A stretch of 64,000 nt of DNA, from positions 172,302,501 through 172,366,500 of the forward strand of contig CM028131.1 in NCBI GenBank assembly GCA_016271365.2. Reading direction: 5' to 3'. A program made the translations under genes and the position numbers. The notes below the pieces were generated by a model. It saw only the letters and a list, made by a program, of their open reading frames with translations, was not told where the DNA came from and ran no database searches. Source of the DNA: Neoceratodus forsteri (taxonomy: Eukaryota > Chordata > Ceratodontiformes > Ceratodontidae). Positions 1-10,050 of this stretch are shown piece after piece; within the stretch, counting starts at the first letter, position 1, and each line of letters begins with the position of its first letter.

Positions 1-839
1 CAGCAGCAGCAGCACCATCCCCCTCCCCCACACACCCCTCTTCTACCAATGGGTGTAGAGGGTTAAAACAATTTGTGAGCCTTAGCCTATCCCCCAGTGC
101 CCCCATCCCTACTGCCACTCACGGTTTCCTTTGGACACCCCCAGACTCTTGCCTACTGCTGTGGAAATTTCCACCTTTTGGGTCCTACCTGCAATGGTCC
201 CCCAGAGCTTGCTGTGTACCCCCCTTCCCTCCCCTCCAAGTGTGAGAACCTCTATTCACTCCTCCCCCAGCTTGGGAGTCACCAGCACCTAGTGCTTCCT
301 TGGAGGTGACTGCTTGCCTCCTACCTCTCCAATCCTATCCCCAGCATCCCCAGCTGCCTTTGGATCCCCTCTACCTCCTCCTTAAGCTGTGCCAGCTGGT
401 AGCACAGAGGGCCTCCCCCAAACTTCCAAGCCCAGTCCAGTATCATGGCCGCACCACACCCTGTGCACCCAATCACCCACCCAAAGACACGTGCTCTAGT
501 AATATGTGGTCCCTTCCCCATCATCACAACACTAATCTTAGCCCAACCTCTAACATAAATTTTACCTGATATATTCCAGTTTAAGGCCTTCCACAATATC
601 CAACTGTCCCATTAATCAGCAATTCACTGTGGATGCTGTACTCCTATTTGAGACCTACCTATGCTTTTTCCCTGCCTCGTGGCTGCATTATTGGGTAGAA
701 CTACATGAGCTGCACCTGAAGCCTCTTCCTCCAATTGCAGGGCAGGTGTTTCCCTATAAATGAGCTGTGATATGGGGAGGGAGGGTGGGGTGGGAGGGAG
801 GGATTAGGGCCCACACCCGACTCTCATGAGAGTGTATCA
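1..839. other. Flanking DNA, no gene seen
   Basis: This stretch is C-rich on the + strand and holds only short proline- and leucine-rich open frames with no recognisable domain. A G-rich tract of GGGAGGG-like runs lies at about 774-805. I see no RNA gene and no element ends. Confidence 0.5.
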
Positions 840-1120
840 GCCCTGGCAACACAATCCCAACTCATCTCAATTTAAACTCAGAAACAGAATTACCTGAAGC
901 AGCGGCTACATCCCCCACAGAAATTTCCAGAAGTGTAGCCTGCTCCACCCCTACTTCAGACTGTGGCACACAATCCCAGATCACCTCAATTTAAACTCAG
1001 AAACAGAATTACCTGAAACAGCAGTTACATCCCCCACAGACACTTCCAGAAGTGTAGCCTGCTCCAACCCCACTGCAAACTGTGGCACACAATCCCAGCT
1101 CACCTCAATTTAAACCCCTG
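840..1120. repeat. 119-bp tandem repeat, about 2.4 copies
   Basis: The phrase 'acaatccca' followed by 'ctcaatttaaac' recurs at 851, 970 and 1089, an exact 119-bp spacing. The units between share the segments 'cagaaacagaattacctga' and 'cttccagaagtgtagcctg' with few changes. The last unit is cut at about 1120, exactly where the Polinton terminal repeat begins, so the array is flanking DNA into which the element inserted, or it was joined there by a rearrangement. Confidence 0.85.
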
Positions 1121-1277
1121 TTCTGTTTTATAACAAACAAGGTATAACATAATTTAATATGCATCTGTACACCTATGTAAACTTGCACCAAAAGGTTACC
1201 TCCATGTATATGTACATACATTCATATGTTAAATAGGACCTCTGTGTAAATGAGTTCATCAGGCAAAGACTAGTGTG

Positions 1278-1320
<43 letters not shown>

Positions 1321-1411
1321 GTAACTATTCTACTGCAATCACAAACTAATAGTTTTTATCCTATCATGAATTATAGAATAAAATACATTTGAGTCAGAAA
1401 AAAGGAAGTCT
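1121..1411 (+). repeat. Polinton left terminal inverted repeat
   Basis: Starting at 'ttctgttttataacaaac' (1121), this segment matches the reverse complement of 23454-23713 with small differences. Shared landmarks are 'aggtataacataattta', 'cctctgtgtaaatgagttc', 'caatcacaaactaat' and 'aataaaatacatttga'. The left copy is longer mainly because of a GT microsatellite. The outermost bases next to it differ between the two sides, which sets the boundary to within a few bases. Confidence 0.92.
1274..1318. repeat. (GT)n microsatellite inside the left TIR
   Basis: This is an almost pure run of about 22 GT dinucleotides. A shorter AC-rich tract occupies the mirrored place in the right TIR (about 23544-23563), so the repeat expanded on one side after insertion. 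Confidence 0.9.
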
Positions 1412-1434
1412 TTTATGTATGTTTGAAATATAGA

Positions 1435-2050
1435 TGGTCTCTCTGGACTGCATGCAACTGTGTGTCTTTGTGTCTTTAGACTGAAAAAATATCTGTTTTT
1501 GCATTTACACAGTAGAGTGTCTAGAAAGGGCTATTGATTCTCTGTGTAAAGAGATAAACATATGTTTTTCATGATATACTCTTCAAAAAAGCAAATGTTT
1601 TAACAACATAACTTTTGTCTTTTGCATAGCAGAATGTAAGCTATGTTACAGTGAATTACTGATTTAAGGATACAGTTGTTTAGAAAAAGACAGGATTTCC
1701 ATTATGAATTCTAAAAACATTATAACTTAAGCTGGTCTCTCTGGCTGGCACGCAACTGCTGTTAGTGTGAAACTGTGTGTCTTTGTGTCTTAAGACTGAA
1801 AAAAATTCGTTTTTTTATTTACACAGTAGCGTGTCTAGAAAGGGCTATTGATTCTCTGTGTAAAGAGAGAAACATATGTTTTTCATGATATACTCTTCAG
1901 AAAAGAAAAAAGCCTTACAGCATAACTTTTGTCTTTTGCATAGCAGAATGTAAGCTTTGTTACACTGAGTCACTGATTTAAAGGATACAGTTGTTTAGAA
2001 AAAAGACAGGATTTCCATTATGAATTCCAAAAATCATTATAACTTAAGCT
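1435..2050. repeat. Direct tandem duplication of a ~300-bp subterminal segment
   Basis: Copy 1 (1435-1732) and copy 2 (1733-2050) both begin 'tggtctctctgg' and end near 'cattataacttaagct'. They share long blocks such as 'gtgtctagaaagggctattg' and 'atatgtttttcatgatatac'. Copy 2 carries a short extra segment near its start (about 1752-1770). The duplication lies just inside the left TIR, has no coding frame, and has no counterpart in the right arm. Confidence 0.9.
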
Positions 2051-2292
2051 ACTAAATTATTTGGATTTAGGAAAAGCACAGTTTGCATACCTTTTATTTG
2101 GACTGTGACCCAGGTTTCAGCAGAATGGAAAGTCATTAGAGACCTTCCAGCAGTCACGCTAAATTGAAGCAAAGCTTGTAAGGAGTTTTTGGTGGTCTTA
2201 TACATATTTTTACATGGAGATGGTGGTGGGGGGGATGGACAGTGCCAGATGTTTTTTAGTATTAGCCACGTACTTGGGGCAAATACACACAT

Positions 2293-2301
2293 TTATATAA
2301 G
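2293..2301 (+). promoter_or_regulatory. TATA box of the left-arm gene
   Basis: The sequence 'ttatataag' lies 95 bp upstream of the first ATG of the left-arm frame (2396). No other gene start lies between. The spacing suits a polymerase II start near 2325 with a short leader. A near-identical TATA element sits in the mirrored place in the right arm (23278-23286, - strand). Functional use is inferred. Confidence 0.5.
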
Positions 2302-2395
2302 TAGTTGAGCATACTGTACTGAAGACAAAAGAATAGAGCAAGACCGCCAAAAATATAGCTTGAGTTTTAGAATTTTTAGAAACCAATCAAAAAGA

Positions 2396-2527
2396 ATGGA
2401 GACCTGGGAAGAAATGAATGACTCTCAGGACTTTTTCCAAGCTCTTGTGGAGATGAAAAGTGTAGAGTCTATCACTGACTCTATAATCACTACAGAAGGT
2501 ATTTATTTTATTTTCAACTCAGAATAG
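2396..2527 (+). CDS. Left-arm unknown gene, putative first exon
   Basis: A 43-residue frame begins METWEEMNDSQDFFQALVEM and is acidic and hydrophilic at the start. At 2498/2499 the frame meets 'acagaag|gtattt', a good 5' splice donor in phase 1; beyond it the codons become A/T-rich and hydrophobic and soon stop. I infer a short coding first exon joined to the frame at about 2870-3577, but I could not find one acceptor that keeps the phase without a stop. It follows the TATA box at 2293. No domain is recognised; it may be an arm-specific accessory gene of the Polinton. Confidence 0.4.
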   Translation: METWEEMNDSQDFFQALVEMKSVESITDSIITTEGIYFIFNSE

Positions 2528-2953
2528 TAGTTTAGATGCTTGTTGAAGATGTTACTTGTTTACCTGTATGATTCTGTCTTGACATAGCTTTTACTACAGA
2601 TTTTTAGAGCTTAATATTTACCCATATAATGTTTAAAATGTATAAGTAAGATGATCTGTTTTAGAGTTAATATTTGTTCTATAATCCAACATCCATGCAA
2701 AGTTGAAAAAAGCTTGTTTGTTTTGTTGTGCAATGTTTTATATTTTTAGATTGGGAGGTGGGGGTGACTGTTAAAAAAAGGCTGCAGGTTTTAGATTTGA
2801 TATTTTTCCTACAGTATAATGCAGGAAACAAATTAGTGACAGGGTATTTTCAGTTTTGTCAACAGTTGAGAGAGATGCTTCGGGAGAGAAAGGAAAAAAA
2901 GACAGTCAACTGATTGTGAAGTAAACCAGAGACATTCAGATGTTTTTACTGCT

Positions 2954-3577
2954 GTGAGTCATGAACAAAATAAACATTGTGTCAATCTGAGTGAGGATGT
3001 ACAGTCATCCACAAGCAGCAGTGCATGGATGATAGACAAAGAGTCATCACATCCAAGGTTTCGAGAAAAAGACCTTGAAGCATTAAATCTAGCAAAGAGC
3101 TGTTTCAGTTCTACAGTTGATGCCTTGTTCGAGGGTATGACCATCAAAAGCAAATTGTTAAGTCAGGGTCATGACAATCAGATTTTTAAATCTGATTTTT
3201 GTAAATGTACTTTGCTAAGTAGTATATTTTCTGTATTATATGCAGCCAAGTACTCATGCTCAGAACTAAAACAGACTAATCATGTGTCCCAAATGTTTAA
3301 GAAGATCAGGACATTGGTAGAAAAGCTGTCCAAAAAAAAGTGAAGTGACAAAAAATCTCACAAGCTGCGTGAAAAGGGGGGCAGCACTAACAAAATGAAA
3401 GGAAATAACAGATGGGGTCAAAAAAGGAAAAAATGGGTAAAAAATAAAACAATCAGAGAAAATTTGAAAAGGAAAGTAAAGCGTGCCAGGAAAATATTAC
3501 ATCATAGGGTACTACAGTGCTACATGAGGTCCCTGCACCTTAACTGGTACCCCCAGAGGTACACCGCAGACAGCTAG
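2954..3577 (+). pseudogene. Left-arm unknown Polinton protein, one in-frame stop
   Basis: The frame runs 129 codons to a TGA at 3341-3343, then continues in the same frame for another 78 codons to 3577, so the full frame is about 207 codons with one stop. The frame is also open upstream to about 2870. The first part is Ser/Lys-rich with a Cys pair (DFCKCTLL). The part after the stop is strongly basic (GQKRKKWVKNK and KRKVKRARKI), suggesting a nuclear or nucleic-acid-binding tail. No family is recognised. The ATG at 2954 is arbitrary, since an exon from 2396 may supply the start. A polyadenylation signal follows at 4098. Confidence 0.45.
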
Positions 3578-4097
3578 CATTTATGTATATGTTATACTAA
3601 CATATAGGGCTAAGGACATCTACCGTACAAGAGTAGATGTCAGGATATGTATGCATATGATTGCTATATGCTTTATTTTCTAATATACACATGTTTCTTG
3701 CTTGCAAGATGCTAAGACACCTGTGTCCTTGTAGTGTTATGATATATGAGTAAGCATTGCCATCTTCTGATGATTTGTATTACTACATGGCTATGTACAA
3801 ACTGTACTTCTTTGTTTCCACAAAGTAATGACTATAACAAAATTGTATAATGTTATCTAGGACTGAGGAGCCACCTCTGATTTAGTCAATAGGGCTCACC
3901 TCTGTAACTAAAAATGTCTCTATCTTACAGTAACCATGGTAATTATCTTAGGTATATAATGTAAGACATTATGTCTTTTACCTCGGAGACCCCAGGAGAC
4001 ACAGAGATTCCTCGAGGTATAGGGAATGCGTAGCATAGGCTCCCAGTTCCTAATGGTAAGAACTGCTTAGGGCAACTGTGATTTTTCTTTTGGTAGT
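3578..4097. other. Non-coding spacer before the polymerase
   Basis: No sustained frame is seen. The segment is A/T-rich and probably holds the 3' untranslated part of the left-arm gene, since it ends at an AATAAA signal. Confidence 0.4.
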
Positions 4098-4103
4098 AAT
4101 AAA
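4098..4103 (+). terminator. Polyadenylation signal AATAAA
   Basis: AATAAA in the context 'tagtaataaacaaactttatt' lies between the left-arm gene and the polymerase. It could end the left-arm transcript. Confidence 0.3.
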
Positions 4104-4192
4104 CAAACTTTATTACTCTTATGCAATGTGTCTGTGATTCCTTGCATTCCCATTCTTGCCAAGAACCTGAGAGTGAGGTTTAGACCTCCTGA

Positions 4193-7100
4193 CAACAGCA
4201 TGTTGCTGATGTTCAGCAAGCTGGTGAATTACAAAACCAGCTTGCTGAACATATGCATAATGAGCTGGCAAACAGGGAGCCCCCTACAGTTTTTTAGAAA
4301 GTGTGCAGCATTATGAATATATTTTAAAAAAGTTCAGAGCTATTGAACTTAACGAGCGATACTGCTTTGTGAATCTAGATAAAATAAATTATTTTACAGA
4401 GGTCATTGGTGCAATACATCAAGCTATTCAAGAATTGCTGGACAGGGTGATGAGACAGATGAACCGCGAACACTTTATACAATTGCGCTTGAATGCTGAC
4501 TCTTTAAATCACCACTTGTTCTCAAGGAAAACACGCCCATATGAGTTAAATGCAGCCACCTTCTTAGATCAAATAGCTGGCATGTTACAGAGCAATGTAG
4601 AAGTAATTGCTGATGAAACTATACATCTCATAGTAACAACTATCAGAAATCACCAGGGGGCAGGGGTGAGGAGTAGACGGACATGGAGCTCTATATTGTA
4701 TAGCCAGATTTAACAAAAAAAGAGACAATATTTGATCGATTTAAATAACAGAGAGAACACCCAGTGTTTTTCTGGCTCCATTCTTGCTCTCCTAAATCTG
4801 CACATGAGTGACAGTTAGTTGTTGAATAAGGCTAAAATATTGCACGCTGAGCTAGGTTTGTCAGACCACACCCCTGTCACTTTTAGTGAAGTGCCACAGT
4901 TTGAACAGTTTTTAGGAGTCAAAATTAAGATTTTATATCATAATGAAGGAAACTGGCAAACATTTTCGATGAGGCCAGAAAGACTTCTTAAAACACTGTT
5001 TGTATTACTGCATGACAATCACTATTATGGTATAAAAGATGTGAAGAAATTTATAGGAGCCAGATACCTCTGTGAATACTGTTACGCCCCATACAGTCAC
5101 AAACATAAAGACATCTGTGGACTATTGTGCAAAGTGTGTTGTGAACCAAATTGTATAAAACAGGAAACTGACACTGCATCCTGCCACTGCTGTAAAAAGA
5201 TTTGTAGGTCTTCAGCTTGCCTAGAAAGGCATTTAGCTAGAGCTGATTAGGGTACGGTGCCTTGTAAATCAATTAAACTATATAAAGAATGCTTTGTCTT
5301 TTACAAGGGTTCTCATACCTGTAAGTTGATTCAGTGTGACAGATGCAGGTTTTTTATGACCGCAGACAAGTATCTCTGTTACATGGCACCACTCACAGAA
5401 GTAAAAATCTCAGAGAAATATATAGTGTTCGATTTTGAGGCCAGACAAGAAAGTGGGACCCAGATACCAAATTTTGTGTATGCTAAGCAATTAGATGGGA
5501 AGAGATCCTGGGAATTTGAAGGGGAAGACTGTATAAAAGATATTGTCAGACATTTTATTGATGCACCTTTTAGACACTACACATTTATAGCCCACAATGC
5601 CAAAGGCTATGACAGCTATTATATCGTTAGCCAGCTGGTCAAGGAAAGAATTGATATTAATTTGCTCACCCAAGGAGGAACATTGCTTTATGTAACCGTC
5701 TCATCCCTGCACATAGGATTTATCAACAGCTACTGTTTCCTTCCTTTTAAACTAGCAAAAATCCTTGCAGCCCTTGGATTTGAGAATGATATTGTTAAAA
5801 GTTACTTTCCCCCTTTTTTTAACACCAAGGCCAATGAAAATTATGTAGGTCCCCTGCCCGATGCTCAGTTTTATGGTTCTGAATATATGTTCCCTGGAGA
5901 AAAGCAACAGGTCATGCAATGGTACCTAGCCAACCGACATACAAAATTTGATCTAAAAAAGAGCTTCACTGCTATTGTCAGTTAGATATTGAAATTCTTC
6001 AAAAAGCCTGTGACAGATTTAGGAAAGAAGTGATAAACATGACAGCCAAAATGTTTTTAAAACAGTCAGATGGTGACACATTAGAGTATGAAATAGTCTG
6101 TTTAGATCCCTTTCAATACATCACGAAAACCTCAGTCTGCATGGCCATGTATAGATTTTTATTTTTGAAAGAATGCACTATCGCTGTTCTCCCCCCTGAT
6201 AACTACCACAGACAACAAAGGAGGTACTCCATACCAGCTGTTCAGTGGCTAATGTACATAGCTGAGAAAGAAAACATTTCTATTCAGCATGCTGTAAGGG
6301 GCAGTGAATTTAAAGTGGGGCCCTATTTGTTGGATGGGTATGCAATAATTAATGGGGTGCCCACGGCCTTTGAATTTAATGGTTGTTTTTTTCATGGCGG
6401 CAATATCTGTTACTGTGTGAAAAATAGAAACCACATGACAGGGACTAGTTTTGGACAGATATTCAATAGGAACATGCACAAATTTCATTTTCTAAAAAGC
6501 AAGGGTTTTGCCATTAGAGTATTGTGGAAACTTGAATGGAAAGCAATGCTGGCTACAGATCAGGGGTTGAATAATTTCTTGAGGGACAGGCAGTTACCAC
6601 AGCCACTCTAACCCAGGAAGTCACTGTTTGGGGGAGAAGAAATTACATTTGTCTCTACTGTAAGACCCAGCCGGATGAGAAAATACACTATTATGATTTT
6701 GCCAGCCTCTACCCTTTTGTTAACAAAACCAAACAGTATCAAGTCTGCCATCCTGACATCATTTACAAAAATTTTGATGACCTCACTCAGTACTTTGGTT
6801 TAGCAAAAGTAAAAGTCTTACCCCCTAGAGGCCATTTTTTTCCAGTCCTGCCATCCAGGATTGGAAAAAAAAAACTTGTGTTCACATTTTGTCGTGCATG
6901 CGCTGAACAGAGGTTTCAAACAACATTGTGCACACACAATGATGAACAAAGGGCACTGACAGGTACCTACTGTACTGTAGAACTAAACCTGGCACTGGAA
7001 AAAGGCTACAAAATCATTAACATTTATGAAGTTTGGCATGTTAAAGAATCATGCACAGAACTTTTTGCAGACTACATCAAGCTGCATCTGAAAGGCAAGC

Positions 7101-7932
7101 AAGAGGTGTCTGGTTTCCCTTCATGGGTAAAAAATTAAGCAGATAAAGTCAGGTACATACAACAGTATTCTGAAAGAGAAAATATACATTTGAACCCTAC
7201 TACCATAGCTGTTAACCCTGCAAGGAGACAGATACCTAAACTGTTTTTAAATTCTCTTTGGGGCAGAGTTGGGCAGAGAGCGAATTTGCTGACCACAAGC
7301 TTAGTAGCAGACCCAGAAAAGCTGTTTCAGTACATGTTTGCCCCTTACTATGATATTGCCTCATGCTGTTTCATCGATGATGAAACAGCTTGTTTAAGCT
7401 ATTAGTACACCAAAGACCACTATACAAATTCTAATAATATCAACATATTCATAGCTAGTTTTACAACAGCATATGTCAGAGTGGAAGTCTACAAACTGTT
7501 AGATAAGTTACAGGACAGGTGCCATTATCATGGCACTGACCGTCATTTTTGTGTCCAGACCAGGTGACCGGACCCCACCTCTGGGTGACTATTTAGGGGA
7601 GCTAACCAGCAAGCTTCCTGCAGATGAACACATTACAGAGTTTGTTTCTGCAGGTCCAAAAACTTATGTCTACCGGCTGTCCAGAGGAGAGGTTGTTCTT
7701 AAAGTGAAAGGTTTTACCCTTAATGTAGCTAGCAGTAAACACATTAATTTTGAAAGTCTGAAGGACCTGGTCTTTGATTATATGGGATCACAGATCTCTA
7801 AAGAAATTACTGTGAGTCAACCCAGCATTGTTAGGAATAAAAAGCAGTGGTCCCTTGAAACAAAACGCTGTCCAAGACCCAAAGAGTAGTTTATGACAAG
7901 CGAGTTTTACAAGCCAATTTTAAAACAATTAA
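4193..7932 (+). pseudogene. POLB: Protein-primed family B DNA polymerase (Polinton POLB), inactivated
   Basis: This enzyme replicates the element by protein-primed synthesis. Recognisable parts occur in order but in shifting frames: an N-terminal domain (about 4303-4705), a Cys-rich zinc-binding region (CEYCYAPYSHKHKDICG, about 5083-5130), exonuclease box I (VFDFEARQ, about 5425), exonuclease box II (AHNAKGYDSYY, about 5590), an endonuclease-like domain (FEFNGCFFHG, about 6370), polymerase motif A (YDFASLYPF, 6690-6719), motif B (LFLNSLWGRVGQR, about 7240) and a C-terminal palm/thumb part to about 7930. Frame breaks lie near 4715-4820, 5250, 5985, 6610, 6880, 7137, 7405, 7540 and 7885. At motif C (about 7527-7545) the expected DTD reads GTD and the frame shifts just after it, so a catalytic aspartate is lost. 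The extreme 3' end is cut by the LINE fragment at about 7935. Confidence 0.93.
4210..4251. repeat. Perfect 16-bp inverted repeat (hairpin) in the polymerase 5' end
   Basis: The arm 'tgttcagcaagctggt' (4210-4225) is the exact reverse complement of 4236-4251, separated by a 10-base loop 'gaattacaaa'. It lies in the frame that reads into the polymerase N-terminus. It may be a chance result of the coding sequence or a regulatory stem-loop. Confidence 0.8.
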
Positions 7933-7934
7933 AA

Positions 7935-8880
7935 CCGCTTACCAAAATCTTCAACCTCTCACTCAATCTCAGTCAGTTCCCAAGCAAATGGGAATCTGCT
8001 ATTGTCACTCCAGTCTTCAAAAGTGGTGACAAGTCAATCAGGGAAACTACCAGCCGATCTCTATACTGCCCCCCCAAGGCCCTTGAGCGCATTGTAGCTG
8101 ACCAGCTTTCGGAATACTTGGACAAATATAACATCCTATGTCCACAGCAACACAGTTTCAGGCAAGGGCACAGCACCTCAACAGCCCTCCTGGAGTTCAC
8201 TGGAGCCCTACACAACTCGATGGACAAAGGTCATCTAACTGGAGCCGTATTCATTGACTTGATCAAGGTATTTGACACTGTCCACCATGGCCTACTTTCC
8301 ATACAGCTACTGAATGCCAGTCTCTCCCAGGACTCTACTGCATGGTTCAATAGTTACCTAGACCAGCGCTCACAAAGAGTAAAAATCTCAGGTCTACTCT
8401 CTGACTCCAAGCCAGTTCACTCTGGCATCCCTCAGGGCTCATTACTGGACCCTCTACTTTTCAGTCTTTTCCTAAACTCTCTCCCACAATCCTGCCCAGA
8501 ACAAATTATCCTCTATGCCGATGATGCTGTGCTTCTCACCCCACATAAAGACCCAGAACCATTAATTCACAACCTTCAACTTGCTTTCTCCTCTGTTGAA
8601 AACTGGTTCACTTTGCATAAACTGGTCCTAAACCACAAAAAGACTAAATCTATGCTCTTCTGCAGCTCACAAAACAAACACAGGCAATACCCTTTTGATA
8701 TCAAAACAAGTGCTGGACATATCCTTGAACAAGTGTCATCTTTTAAATACCTTGGAATCACTCTCGACTATTGTCTATCATATGGGACCCACATTGATAA
8801 CGTCACCAGAGTTGTAAATGCACGCATTAGAATTCTCTATCGCAACAAGCAACACCTCACCCAGGCAGCATTAAAGATGG
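7935..8880 (+). mobile_element. L2/Rex-like LINE reverse transcriptase fragment inserted in the Polinton
   Basis: A nearly open frame of about 310 codons encodes a non-LTR reverse transcriptase: PLTKIFNLSL at the start, a fingers region (SAIVTPVFKSGD), FIDLIKVFDTVHH (motif A, with the usual second Asp region intact), SGIPQGSLLDPLLF (motif B), ILYADDAVLL (motif C, catalytic Asp pair present), then VSSFKYLGITLD (thumb side). The endonuclease domain and the 3' tail are missing, so this is a 5'-truncated internal piece. The Polinton polymerase ends on one side and the next Polinton gene resumes on the other. Boundaries are good to about 15 bp. The YADD box makes this one of the better preserved RT frames in the window. 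Confidence 0.85.
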
Positions 8881-8884
8881 CTAT

Positions 8885-9175
8885 ACTTGTAAAAGGACCT
8901 CCCGGTTTAAGAAAATCTATTTTATGTTCAGCCTTTGATGATCTGATATAGGCTATAGCTGAGATAGCCTTAAATACTTTCAAAGGAAATATTCCACTGT
9001 CAGCAAAGCAGTTAGGTTTGCTGAAAAAAGGGGACGAGTCATTAAAACTTTAAGCAACAAACCAAATACCCTTAAAAAGGAAAAAAAAAAGATTATTAAT
9101 CAGACAGGTGGATTTATAGGGACCCTGCTAGGAATTGCTGTTCCTTTGATCACTGGACTGCTGGCTAACAGATAA
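8885..9175 (+). pseudogene. Small conserved Polinton protein (Lys-rich with a hydrophobic C-terminus)
   Basis: The segment reads PPGLRKSILCSAFDDLI, a stop, then EIALNTFKGNIPLS, a basic stretch, and INQTGGFIGTLLGIAVPLIT. This pattern (LRK..IL..DDLI, N.L.GNIPLS, basic run, QTGGF plus hydrophobic tail) matches a short protein found next to POLB in many Polintons; its role is not established, possibly a core or membrane-associated virion component. There is a stop at about 8949 and frameshifts near 9040-9080. The N-terminus is lost to the LINE insertion. Its TAA stop overlaps the ATG of the next gene (TAATG at 9173-9177). Confidence 0.6.
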
Positions 9176-9446
9176 TGGATTTTACTCAGAAAATGTATTT
9201 GGTGCCTCAGCAACAGATGGATCACATTAAAACAAGTTACCCTGATCAGGATATGAGAAAAGTTGCAACTACCAGTCTGGACACTGAAATGAGAGCTATA
9301 CTATCCCTAACTGATTTATTAGACCATGACAAAGCCAAAATGTAGTCTGCTGCGTTACAGCGATATCTGGCTTTGGTAAGACAAGGAAAACAAACTAAAT
9401 CCATGGTGACCTTATTCATGCCCGAGAGTGAATCAGTTTCTAAGCA
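9175..9446 (+). pseudogene. Conserved Polinton protein with MYLVPQ start, N-terminal part
   Basis: It begins MDFTQKMYLVPQQQMDHIKT and continues through TTSLDTEMRAIL, a TAG at about 9343-9345, then ALQRYLALVRQGKQTKS. This is a recognisable Polinton family protein of unknown function, placed as expected just downstream of the preceding small gene with a stop/start overlap. A CR1 LINE interrupts it at about 9447; the likely remainder is the frame at 13618-14028. Confidence 0.65.
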
Positions 9447-10050
9447 ACCGCATAGAAACATAGAATTTGACAGCAGATAAGGATCACTTGGCCCACCCAG
9501 TCTGCCCATTTCCCTACCTAATAGATAAGCTGCAGATCCTAGTTAACCAGCAGCCTACTTCTTCCTAACCCGCCCCCTAGAATGGCCTTATGACTGTCCC
9601 ATGGATGCTTAAATTCCATCACTGTTTTTGACTCCACAACCTCCTCCGGAAGGCCGTTCCATACATCCACAATCCTCTCTGTGAAAAATACTTCTAAATT
9701 ACCTCTGAGCGCCCTCTATCTTCAAATTGTGCCCCTTGTTCTTCCACACCTCTTTTTTGAAAGATGCTACCTCTTGGACTTTGTTGATTCCTTGAGGTAC
9801 TTGAAAGTTTCTATCATGTCCTCCCTCCTCCTTTCCTCGAGGCTATACATATTAAGCTCCTTTAGTCTCTCTTCATATGTCTTCTGGCAGACCCTGCACC
9901 ATTTTAGTTGCCCTCCTCTGGACAGCTTCCATCCTGTCTATGTCTTTCGGAGATTGGGTCTCTAGAACTGCATGCAATACTCAGATGGGGTCTGACCAGC
10001 TGTCTGTACAGAGGGATAATAACTTCCTGTTTTCTACTGGTGATGCCTCC

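Noticed and set aside
97..596. Overlapping frames on both strands near the window start
   Set aside because: Pro/Leu-rich composition from a C-rich sequence, no domain, no start context and no splice support.
1274..1318. GT run as a Z-DNA or recombination signal
   Set aside because: Ordinary microsatellite; nothing else supports a function.
8885..8951. GPPG followed by a K-S pair at the end of the RT frame, looking like a P-loop ATPase
   Set aside because: The Walker A spacing does not fit and the following residues match a different small Polinton protein (LRK..IL..DDLI pattern).
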